DNA from: Marine Group III euryarchaeote CG-Bathy1
Lineage (GTDB): Archaea; Thermoplasmatota; Poseidoniia; MGIII; CG-Epi1
Assembly: GCA_001875425.1 (NCBI GenBank)
Contig: MIYU01000016.1
Span: 1 to 64,000 of the forward strand
Direction of reading: 5' to 3'
DNA length: 64,000 nt
Of this stretch, positions 1 to 8,604 are shown one piece after another (positions within the stretch are counted from its first letter, which is position 1; each line of letters opens with the position of its first letter). The notes beneath the pieces were generated by a model. That model was not told where the DNA came from and ran no database searches. It saw only the letters and a list, made by a program, of their open reading frames with translations. Made by a program: the position numbers and the translations under genes.

Positions 1-37
1 TAGGAGTACGAGGGTTCAAATCCCTCCTCCCGCACCA
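1..37 (+). tRNA. 3' portion of a tRNA (T-arm, acceptor 3' strand and encoded CCA); isotype uncertain, possibly a class II tRNA such as Leu
   Basis: GAGGGTTCAAATCCCTC T-arm followed by CTCCCGC-A-CCA; 5' part lies outside the window. Confidence 0.85.
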
Positions 38-49
38 TGCGAAGAAAAA

Positions 50-793
50 TTATATCAGTTCATAACCAAAGTATGAGATTAGCTTATGATCGATATTATC
101 GTTGATAATTTTCAAATCGTCATTATTGAAATATTCTAAATATTTTTTATTTAGATAATAATCTGTTTTGTTGAATGATTTACCTTCCTGTTTAGGGAGT
201 TTGCCGACCGCTTCTGGATTTCTAGATAAATTAAATTTGGGCATGATGACTTCATCTATCTTTTCCAAATCAAAAAAGATAGCTATTGCACTCAATGTTG
301 AATCTGCATTCTTAAGAATATCTTCATAACGTATCATTGTAGCATTTGGATTATCTTTTAGAAGTTCTGACCAGTTACGATGTCTATCGTTCCACAGAGA
401 AATGTACTCTACTAATTTTTTTCGATTTATCCCCTTAAAAGACAAAATAGATCTAGAAATGAGAGACTCTCTAGCCTCGTATTTCGAATAGCTTACTAGC
501 CAGGAATATGGGTCTTTAACACAGACAACATATTTCATTCGACCTTCTTCGTATGTTTGTTTTATTGAATTAAAAATGTCCGTACTAACGAAATCTGAAG
601 GAGAAACCCCCTCAGGGTTATTGATTGGATCCCAATCCTTACCAGACCAATCGACTGCTTCTGGATGATTGCCGTGTTTCCAACCTAAAACATTAGAGAG
701 GATAGTTACGTTTGAGAAATTATTATGAAATAGTAATTTTACTAAATTAGTACAGCTTCGTGGAATGCCATAGAGTTTGATATATGTCGACAT
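50..793 (-). CDS. Sulfotransferase-like protein
   Basis: N-terminal YGIPRSCTNLVKLLF resembles the PAPS-binding P-loop (G-x-PRSGTN); KDPYSWLVS and MIRYEDI motifs. Confidence 0.7.
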   Translation of the reverse strand: MSTYIKLYGIPRSCTNLVKLLFHNNFSNVTILSNVLGWKHGNHPEAVDWSGKDWDPINNPEGVSPSDFVSTDIFNSIKQTYEEGRMKYVVCVKDPYSWLVSYSKYEARESLISRSILSFKGINRKKLVEYISLWNDRHRNWSELLKDNPNATMIRYEDILKNADSTLSAIAIFFDLEKIDEVIMPKFNLSRNPEAVGKLPKQEGKSFNKTDYYLNKKYLEYFNNDDLKIINDNIDHKLISYFGYELI

Positions 794-846
794 AGCTATT
801 GAATAAGTAAATAGATACTAATTAATAAACTAGTTAGCGAAATGAG

Positions 847-2694
847 TTACTCGTCGCTATTCAAAAGAGAATTATCTATTGAAAAGCCTACAGATTCAAC
901 GACGTCTAGCGTGCCGAAAGGTAAAAGAGATTGAATCTCTTCTTGTGTACAATTAAGGTGCTTTGATAATAATTGTGAGAATGCAGCACTGCTACCGAAA
1001 CCTGGGCGTATAACTGAATAATTTTTACTATGAGTAGCAAGAGAAGAAACTGGACCTATCATTATTTTTTCAGAATCGAGATAGGAAATCTTTCCTATGG
1101 CTAAAAGAACTGGTAAATTTTTGAACCATTTACGTCTCCCCCTTAACGCAAAAGAACCTCTTGCTAAAAATTCACCTGTATTTGGAGTTTTAGAGACCTT
1201 ATCAGCAATTACGCTGTACGCATGCCCTCCACTAACTTTTGATGCCCACGCCTTACTAAAAGAAAGACTGAAGGAACCGCATTCTTCCAATGATTTTTCA
1301 GACATTTCTGAAGTGATATGTTTTACGACCACGCTTGGTGCCCCATGTATGTCTGCATGAGAAAAATAATCATTCTTTTTTAAATATTTTTTAACTATTA
1401 AATCATTAGAACGTGCATCCTTTCCAGCAACCGCTATTTCTCCTTCTGAAGTAATAAACCACCTAAATTTTTCAAACCATTCTTGATTTTTACTTATACT
1501 CGATTTTACCTTAGAGATTTTCTTTTTGGTTTTTGACTGAGTGAGAATTAATTTTTCTGCTTTTGCTGCTTTGGCTTCTAAAGATTTTGCATTTTTAAAA
1601 TATAAAGAAGCGTTGGCTTCTGGGGATTTAGTAGGTATAATTTTGAAGGAAAGGTCATCTATAGAAGTTCGGAATTCGGATCTTGTATTATTATAATCTA
1701 ATATCTCTTTGTTCTCTTTTTCATTGTTAAAATCGTCAATAAGATTTTGAATAAATAAAACGTTATCCGATATTGATTTGGCAATTTTTCTCATTTCTTT
1801 AGATTGTTTTAAGAATTTTTTTAGATATTTTTTTTGAGTGAAAATACGACCATCTTCCCTTGGTTCTTCTGTTTTGACTTCTTTTTTAAGTGATAATAAA
1901 TGTTCTATGGCTTCATTGTAATTTGAAAACTCAGAATTGACTTCTAAATCTTTTAATTCGAAAGGAGTGGCGAAAAATGTATATTTATTATTAGAATATA
2001 TTCTAGCTTTAGATGGATTAGAAAGTATCGATTTTGCATGTGAAATAATTGAAGAGATGTCTTCATCTGATAAATCTGAAATAGCAATATTTGGATTATA
2101 ACTAGAAGAGATGTATTCGGCAATATCTGGACCTAAATTACAATCGGTAACTAAGGCAGATATTAATTTTCTATGTGAAGATTTTAATTTTTCAGTTGAA
2201 GAAGCTGTATCACTATCTAAAAAATTGAATGGATGTTGTGGATATGTATAAATTGCACCTTTATCCAAAAGTCTATCATTTAGTTTTTCCTTACGGAGAA
2301 TAGAAATAATTTCTTTGTCCTTACATAAGATTAGATTTCCTTTTCTGAAAAGCTCAATTATAAGATTGAATTCTTGATTGTTATTTGAAATAATAATAGA
2401 TATCAATCTATCGCAATTAATCTGAGATATTGAATTTACACGGCCACCTTTAATTGTTTTTTTTAGAATATCTATAAAATTACCAGATTTGGATTGAAAG
2501 CCTTTTGAATTAGTTAGATAAATCCATCCATCTAAATTTATTAGTAATCGATGGGTGCCGTGTTCTTTACTACGGATTTTAAGGATAACCTCTTGTTTAG
2601 AATGTCTAGAAATTTGCTCTAATTTAGAATCACAAAGAAATTGCCAACTTTCGATTAGAACATTGATATCTATACTAGAAAGGGCTTTTTTCAT
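847..2694 (-). CDS. rqcH: NFACT-family ribosome quality control protein RqcH (Rqc2/NEMF homologue)
   Basis: N-terminal NFACT-N, coiled coil, C-terminal NFACT-R motif DYFSHADIHGAPSVVVK. Confidence 0.85.
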   Translation of the reverse strand: MKKALSSIDINVLIESWQFLCDSKLEQISRHSKQEVILKIRSKEHGTHRLLINLDGWIYLTNSKGFQSKSGNFIDILKKTIKGGRVNSISQINCDRLISIIISNNNQEFNLIIELFRKGNLILCKDKEIISILRKEKLNDRLLDKGAIYTYPQHPFNFLDSDTASSTEKLKSSHRKLISALVTDCNLGPDIAEYISSSYNPNIAISDLSDEDISSIISHAKSILSNPSKARIYSNNKYTFFATPFELKDLEVNSEFSNYNEAIEHLLSLKKEVKTEEPREDGRIFTQKKYLKKFLKQSKEMRKIAKSISDNVLFIQNLIDDFNNEKENKEILDYNNTRSEFRTSIDDLSFKIIPTKSPEANASLYFKNAKSLEAKAAKAEKLILTQSKTKKKISKVKSSISKNQEWFEKFRWFITSEGEIAVAGKDARSNDLIVKKYLKKNDYFSHADIHGAPSVVVKHITSEMSEKSLEECGSFSLSFSKAWASKVSGGHAYSVIADKVSKTPNTGEFLARGSFALRGRRKWFKNLPVLLAIGKISYLDSEKIMIGPVSSLATHSKNYSVIRPGFGSSAAFSQLLSKHLNCTQEEIQSLLPFGTLDVVESVGFSIDNSLLNSDE

Positions 2695-2708
2695 TTTAAT
2701 CTCAAGTA

Positions 2709-4013
2709 TTATTGGCTTTCGCCGTTTCTAAATCGAAGATGTGTAGATATGAATGAAACAATAGTAATTGAAAAAATTAAATTGTAAAAAGAAGCAATGA
2801 AAGAAGGCGTTGTTTCAGTAGAAGAAACTACAGTGAGGGAATTGGTAGCTACATTGTTGCCTTCATTACTTTCAACTATATTTTGATTACCGCAATCATA
2901 CCCTCCAAGATCGTAGTCGTTTATTCTTGCTGTTACTTCACGAACACCTATAGTGGAAAAGAAGGTAAATGAAACTGTTTTTTCATCACCTGGAGCCAAA
3001 TCTATACAGATTACAGATATAGTGACTCCATCCATCAAAAACCAAACATCTACATTAGAGGTTGTTGCGCCAAAAATATCTAAGCTACCACCATCATTTG
3101 CCACTCTAGCCGATACAGTAATCGATTGACCCACTATACTAGAACTGTGGCTAAATGTAACCTCTCTTACAGTTAAATCTGGACTAGGTATTGTTATTGT
3201 AATTATATTTTCCAAAGATTCGGAACCTCCATTGAGACCTTCAACGTCTAAGGAAAAATCGTGAGAAATAGGGAGTTCGTCATCTGCAGGAATGAAGACA
3301 ACTGTGACTATAGCGTAATTCTGATTGTTTGAACCGGTTCCAGGAATCTGTAATGTTAATGAATCGGAGGTTGTGCCCTCATCTAAAATACCGAATAAAC
3401 CTTGGAAAAAACCAATATCAGAGAATGAAATTTCAAACTCATCATCTTCCCAGCCGGTATTGATGATAGTGATATCCCAAAGTAATGTATCTCCTTGAGC
3501 TACACTACTATCTCCTGTTTGTCCTGTAGAAGATGGTTGTACATCTAAATCGTAATCAAGTACTGGCGTTACTAACAGACTCACCGTATTTGTATCATTG
3601 CCGCTGTTGGCCCCACCTTTATCGTGGCCTTGAACGACAATAGAGATGTTTTCACCTATTGTACAATTAGAACAATCTATAGTTAGATTGGTAGTAGTTG
3701 TAAAATCTGCAGGAACGTCTACATAATCTTCTGATTGATAATCTGGTCCGTCACCGCCAACGAATAAAATTTCCATTTGGACATTTTGGTCAAAATCTTC
3801 ATCGAAATTGGCAAGAGAGAAAACGAAAGTAACAGAATCGCCCAGAAGAACTGATTTACTATGATCATCAACACTGAGTTCAACTAGAGATAAGTCGTCT
3901 TGAGCTGCTATTGCTGTTGGAATTAATAATAAACAAAATAATAAAGATGAAAATAAAGTGAGACGAAACGCAGTAGATGCGGTTGAAGTTGAAAATATCT
4001 GAAGGGATTCCAT
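2709..4013 (-). CDS. Secreted/membrane-anchored CARDB-like domain protein
   Basis: Signal peptide, repeated beta-rich CARDB-like segments (SPDLTVREVTFSHSSSIVGQSITVSARVANDGG), C-terminal TM. Confidence 0.65.
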   Translation of the reverse strand: MESLQIFSTSTASTAFRLTLFSSLLFCLLLIPTAIAAQDDLSLVELSVDDHSKSVLLGDSVTFVFSLANFDEDFDQNVQMEILFVGGDGPDYQSEDYVDVPADFTTTTNLTIDCSNCTIGENISIVVQGHDKGGANSGNDTNTVSLLVTPVLDYDLDVQPSSTGQTGDSSVAQGDTLLWDITIINTGWEDDEFEISFSDIGFFQGLFGILDEGTTSDSLTLQIPGTGSNNQNYAIVTVVFIPADDELPISHDFSLDVEGLNGGSESLENIITITIPSPDLTVREVTFSHSSSIVGQSITVSARVANDGGSLDIFGATTSNVDVWFLMDGVTISVICIDLAPGDEKTVSFTFFSTIGVREVTARINDYDLGGYDCGNQNIVESNEGNNVATNSLTVVSSTETTPSFIASFYNLIFSITIVSFISTHLRFRNGESQ

Positions 4014-4104
4014 ACTTTACGCTCCTTTTTATATTCCCCAATGAGTTAATAAAAGCCTTTGGTAGCATGACATAAGGAAAAAGAAAAATGGAAAGTGAAA
4101 TTAA

Positions 4105-5070
4105 ATGAGTATTGTGGACGATATAGAAAATTTCAGCGATATGTTGGAAAGGTCCTGGAAAGAAAGAGAATATAATTCAATTAAAGCGAGAAATATAATT
4201 ATTTCTGGAATGGGTGGTTCTGGAATTGTAGGATTAATTACCAAGAAGATAATGGAAGAAGATGGAAACAAAATAATTACAACTTGGAATGAATACGGAT
4301 TACCTAATTGGGCAGATAATGACTGTCATTTGATATGTGTGTCATATTCTGGAAATACTGCTGAAACTATTAGTTCGGCCGTTGAAGCTGAAAAAAGAAA
4401 TATCGAATGGGAAGCAATTACAACGGGTGGTGAATTGAATTCTTATGCTTCTGATAAAGAGAAAGAAGTAGTAATAATAGAAAGCGGACATCAGCCGAGA
4501 GCTGCACTTCCATTACTTCTTATTCCTGTACTGAAAAAATTAGATATTATGAATATCGATAAACAGATAGAAGATGCAATAAATGCCTGTAATAATATTC
4601 AAGAATATCATAATAATGGAGCATCTGCTGGAATAGCTAAACGTATGATGAATAAGAATATTCATGTGTACGGTTCTGGTTGTGGTGAAGTTAGTGCATA
4701 TAGATGGAAATGTCAAATAGAAGAGAATGCAAAACAGAAAGTACACTGGAATAGATTACCTGAATTTAATCACAACGAAATTGTAGGATGGGAAAATGCA
4801 GGGGAAAATAATTTTGTAATTTGTCTAAGAGACAACGATGAAGACGAAAATATGTTCAAAAGATGGGAACATACACAGGAATTGATATGGAAAAATACTG
4901 ACGTATTTGTAGCGAAATCTGGAACGATTGGAGAATCAACTACAACTTTGGGTAAAATTTTAGAATTGATACATCTTGGAGACTGGATATCTTTAGAATT
5001 GGCGAAAAATAATAATATTGAACCGGAACCTGTGAAAGTTATTGAAGAATTGAAAAAGAGAATTGGATAA
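4105..5070 (+). CDS. Bifunctional phosphoglucose/phosphomannose isomerase (SIS domain)
   Basis: SIS motifs IISGMGGSGIVG and VSYSGNTAETISS; PGI/PMI C-terminal region EFNHNEIVGW. Confidence 0.85.
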   Translation: MSIVDDIENFSDMLERSWKEREYNSIKARNIIISGMGGSGIVGLITKKIMEEDGNKIITTWNEYGLPNWADNDCHLICVSYSGNTAETISSAVEAEKRNIEWEAITTGGELNSYASDKEKEVVIIESGHQPRAALPLLLIPVLKKLDIMNIDKQIEDAINACNNIQEYHNNGASAGIAKRMMNKNIHVYGSGCGEVSAYRWKCQIEENAKQKVHWNRLPEFNHNEIVGWENAGENNFVICLRDNDEDENMFKRWEHTQELIWKNTDVFVAKSGTIGESTTTLGKILELIHLGDWISLELAKNNNIEPEPVKVIEELKKRIG

Positions 5071-5073
5071 GGT

Positions 5074-5649
5074 ATGGATGAAGAAAGAAATTTAGTAGCA
5101 ATTATTCTGATTATGTGGTATTTATTGCCAGCATATCTTGCAAACACAGTTGCAGCTTTAGTTGGAGGTGGTGCCCCTATCGATGGTGGACGTAACTGGA
5201 GCGATGGAAAAAGAATTTTAGGAGACGGAAAAACTTGGAAAGGATTGATTGGTGGAACTATTGGAGGAGTTATTACTGGAATGATAGTTTTAAAAATTGG
5301 AAATCCTATTAGTGGAGTGGAGAATGATATTCTAAATTTAGAAGGTAATGATTACGTTCATGTTTCAGTCGTATTGTCTTTTGGTGCATTATTTGGAGAT
5401 ATGCTCGCCTCTTTCGTAAAGAGGAGGATGGGTTTCGAAAGAGGTAGTATGGCCTTGGGTTTGGATCAATATGATTTTGTGGTTATTTCTTTAATTATGA
5501 CGTGGCTGGTTTATGGTCAATGGATTGAAGAATTGTTTAGCACTCACATATGGAGAGAACTGATGACGATTTTTATCTTAACGCCTTTACTACATAGAGG
5601 TGTGAACATTATAGGATATAAAATCGGTGTGAAAAATGAACCTTGGTAA
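5074..5649 (+). CDS. carS: CDP-archaeol synthase
   Basis: LPAYLANTVAALVGGG..GKRILGDGKTWKGLIGG signature of the CarS/DUF46 family; multi-TM. Confidence 0.88.
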   Translation: MDEERNLVAIILIMWYLLPAYLANTVAALVGGGAPIDGGRNWSDGKRILGDGKTWKGLIGGTIGGVITGMIVLKIGNPISGVENDILNLEGNDYVHVSVVLSFGALFGDMLASFVKRRMGFERGSMALGLDQYDFVVISLIMTWLVYGQWIEELFSTHIWRELMTIFILTPLLHRGVNIIGYKIGVKNEPW

Positions 5650-5654
5650 AACCA

Positions 5655-5942
5655 TTAAGTTTGCCTAGATTTTTTTAATTCTTTTCCAATTTGATGTAAT
5701 AAATCTGATTTTTTAATATCACAATTTACAAGAAAACGGTTTTCAGATTGAGATGGATTGCTAGGTCTAGATTTTGTTTCTGACGTGAAATTGAATTTTA
5801 AAGATTTGAGGATTTTTTCTATTTCATCAGAAGTAGGACGTTTAACTGATTCAGAAAGTGGTTGTTTACGACCTTTTGAACGAGATAAAGCTGAATTAAA
5901 ATAAGAAGGATAAATAACGAAATTGTCTTTATTTATAGACAT
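5655..5942 (-). CDS. srp19: Signal recognition particle 19 kDa protein
   Basis: IYPSYFNSALSRSKGRKQP typical SRP19 N-terminus; length 95 aa. Confidence 0.8.
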   Translation of the reverse strand: MSINKDNFVIYPSYFNSALSRSKGRKQPLSESVKRPTSDEIEKILKSLKFNFTSETKSRPSNPSQSENRFLVNCDIKKSDLLHQIGKELKKSRQT

Positions 5943-5943
5943 T

Positions 5944-6324
5944 TTAATCGATTAATACTGCATTAATCGAGCCGCTTTGACCTGGGCGAGAAGTTACTCT
6001 TGCTTTGCCAGCTTCGGTCATGATTACAGCACCTTTAGTGATAATATTCTGCCTAACGTAATTCATGTTAGCCGGATTATCGATAACTTCCTGTATATTT
6101 GACTTGAAAGTTTTACCTTTAGCAGAATCGGTGATAGTAGCTTCATCATTAGTTAAAACTCTAAGTTTGGAGCCTCCACCTCTTGTTCTTGCAACTTTAT
6201 TTTGTTCAGAACCTATCTTAGTATTTTGTAATTCGTTCGAAATTTCAAATCTTCTTTTAGCTCTAGAAGATATCAGGCGACCGCCTGTTGATTTGCGTTT
6301 TGATTTGCCTTGCCATATAGCCAT
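5944..6324 (-). CDS. rps8e: 30S ribosomal protein S8e
   Basis: MAIWQGKSKRKSTGGRLISSRAKRRFEI; C-terminal GKARVTSRPGQSGSINAVLID. Confidence 0.92.
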   Translation of the reverse strand: MAIWQGKSKRKSTGGRLISSRAKRRFEISNELQNTKIGSEQNKVARTRGGGSKLRVLTNDEATITDSAKGKTFKSNIQEVIDNPANMNYVRQNIITKGAVIMTEAGKARVTSRPGQSGSINAVLID

Positions 6325-6411
6325 AATTTCTACTCGGAATCGATGGAAAAAGGGCTCCTATTTAATATTTGATGTATAAATAGACGAAAAAATAGAAAAA
6401 AACTAGCTAAT

Positions 6412-6420
6412 CCTTTTATA
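6412..6420 (+). promoter_or_regulatory. Putative TATA box for the PRTase-like gene
   Basis: ccttttata located about 22-30 nt upstream of the ATG at 6442, consistent with a leaderless archaeal promoter. Confidence 0.4.
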
Positions 6421-6441
6421 CCTATTAAACAAAACGAATGT

Positions 6442-7029
6442 ATGAGCATAGATAATTTAGCAAAGAAAGCTAAGGATTTGAAGGCCAAAGGAATGACGGC
6501 ACGAGAGATTTGTCAAGAGATGCATCTATCTAATCCTACTGTAAAATGGCTATTAGCTAAAAAACCGGAAGGAGGAATGCCTGCTGATGTGAAAACTGGT
6601 TGGAGATCTATCGGAGTTTCTGGTGCTAGAATATCATCAATTGCTGAAATAATGACAGATATCATAGTGGAAGAGGCTGAAAATGGTGAATTTGGAATAG
6701 ATATGGTTGCTGGAGTTGTTCTAAATGGAATGACACTTGGAGTTTTCGTATCTGAAATGTTAGATATTGATTTTGGAGTTGTTAAACCTACATTTGATGA
6801 ATCTCAAACTACATTAGCATCTAATTATGCCGGCTTTGAGGGAAAAGATGTGGTTATTGTTGATGATTTGATAAGTACGGGAGGGACCTGTTCGGAAGTT
6901 ATAGATTACATTAGAAAAGAAGGGGGCAATCCTGTTTTGGCTGTAGTTATTATTAATAAATTAGCTGAGAACGAGATCAATGGAGTTCCATTGAGAGCTT
7001 TAGTAAGAGCCCGCCCTATGGGATCGTAA
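6442..7029 (+). CDS. HTH-phosphoribosyltransferase protein (orotate PRTase-like, GfcR-type regulator)
   Basis: N-terminal HTH (MTAREICQEMHLSNPTVKWLL) plus PRPP motif DVVIVDDLISTGGTCSEV. Confidence 0.8.
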   Translation: MSIDNLAKKAKDLKAKGMTAREICQEMHLSNPTVKWLLAKKPEGGMPADVKTGWRSIGVSGARISSIAEIMTDIIVEEAENGEFGIDMVAGVVLNGMTLGVFVSEMLDIDFGVVKPTFDESQTTLASNYAGFEGKDVVIVDDLISTGGTCSEVIDYIRKEGGNPVLAVVIINKLAENEINGVPLRALVRARPMGS

Positions 7030-8567
7030 TGCACTGGGCTGACGTAATAGCTGAAAAACTTCTAGAGAAAGGAAAAGAGCACGTTGTCTCATCGGGGATA
7101 ACTCCGTCTGGACCGATACACGTAGGGAGTATGAGAGAGATACTCACTGCAGATGCGATTGCAAGAGCTATTAGAGATAAAGGTGGAGAAGCTGAGCTGA
7201 TATATGTTGCAGATACGGCAGATCCGTTGAGGAAGGTTTATCCATTTTTAGAGAATTTGGGATATGAAAAATGGGTTGGATACCCTTTAGCAGAGATACC
7301 TGCTCCAAATGATGAAGGAACGTATGCAGATTATTTCTTGAATCCTTTTTTTGAAGCGTTGAATGCGGTTGGTGTAAATCCTCGTGTAGTTGATAATTAT
7401 AAGGCGTACAAAGAGGGAAAATATGTTAATGAATCGAAGAACGCCTGCGATAATATAGAGAAAATTAGGGAGATATTGGAAACTGTTAGTGGAAGACAAT
7501 TACCGAAAAACTGGTTCCCTTGGACATTTGTAAATGATGATGGAAAAATGATAAGTGGTAAAGTTTTGAAATACGAATGGCCTATTGTTGAATTTGAAGA
7601 TGAGAATGGAGATATTTTCACCAATAATATAGAGAAAGGTGAAGGGAAGCTTCCTTGGAGGTTGGATTGGCCTGCAAAATGGAATGTTTTAGGAGTTACT
7701 TTCGAGGCTTTTGGAAAGGATCATGCAACGAAGGGTGGAAGTTACGATTCTGGAGTGAAAATAGTTAGAGATATCTATGGTGGAACTGAACCTGAAAAAA
7801 CAGTCTATGAGTGGATAAATCTGAAAGGAGAGGGCGCTATGCATTCCTCTACTGGATTAGCGATATCGGCGAATGAAATTCTTGAAGTTATTCCTCCGGA
7901 AGTGTTGAGATGGTTGATTATGAAACCTCAACCGAATAGACATATCGATTTTGATCCTGGAATAGGGATACTGAATCTTACAGGTGATTATGAAAGAGTT
8001 GAATTAGATTACAATAAAAATGAAGAGAAAACTGATGTACATCGAGCTTACGAATTGAGTCAGGTCGATACTGAAATTAAAGAGAGTGGAGATTTATTGG
8101 GGCAGGTTAAATCGTACAGGAATCTGTTGACTCTTGTTCAATCGAAAAGTAGTCTAGAGGATATGATAAGTTCACTAAAGAGAATAGGAATATTGGAAGA
8201 ATCGACCGAAGAGATAGAGAGATACTTAGGAAAAAGAGTGGAATACGTTAAAAATTGGTTAGCGAGATATGCACCTGATGAGATTAAGTTTGAAATTAAA
8301 AAAGAGACTCCTGAAAATGAGTTTGATGATGAACAGAAGGCCGTCATCAAAGAGATGGTAGCTGAATTTAATGCAATAGAATGGAATGCAGAAGAGATTC
8401 ATAATTCATTCTATCGAGTTCAAGATAAGAGTGAGATGGAAGCGAAGAAAATATTCGAAATTGTTTATCTAGCATTACTAGGACAGAATTATGGTCCAAA
8501 AATGGGATTCTTCTTAGCTACTAATTTAGAACGAGAATTTGTAGTTGAAAGATTAGAATCTTATTGA
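7029..8567 (+). CDS. lysS: Class I lysyl-tRNA synthetase
   Basis: HVVSSGITPSGPIHVGSMREILTADAI and GEGAMHSSTGLAIS motifs of LysRS-I; 512 aa. Confidence 0.92.
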   Translation: MHWADVIAEKLLEKGKEHVVSSGITPSGPIHVGSMREILTADAIARAIRDKGGEAELIYVADTADPLRKVYPFLENLGYEKWVGYPLAEIPAPNDEGTYADYFLNPFFEALNAVGVNPRVVDNYKAYKEGKYVNESKNACDNIEKIREILETVSGRQLPKNWFPWTFVNDDGKMISGKVLKYEWPIVEFEDENGDIFTNNIEKGEGKLPWRLDWPAKWNVLGVTFEAFGKDHATKGGSYDSGVKIVRDIYGGTEPEKTVYEWINLKGEGAMHSSTGLAISANEILEVIPPEVLRWLIMKPQPNRHIDFDPGIGILNLTGDYERVELDYNKNEEKTDVHRAYELSQVDTEIKESGDLLGQVKSYRNLLTLVQSKSSLEDMISSLKRIGILEESTEEIERYLGKRVEYVKNWLARYAPDEIKFEIKKETPENEFDDEQKAVIKEMVAEFNAIEWNAEEIHNSFYRVQDKSEMEAKKIFEIVYLALLGQNYGPKMGFFLATNLEREFVVERLESY

Positions 8568-8604
8568 TACGAACTTTCTAAATAGAGGAAGGTGTTAGGA
8601 ATTT

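Noticed and set aside
1097-1360. Plus-strand 87-aa ORF
   Set aside because: Antisense to rqcH; no family motif.
4770-5147. Minus-strand 125-aa ORF
   Set aside because: Antisense to the SIS isomerase/carS genes; low-complexity translation.
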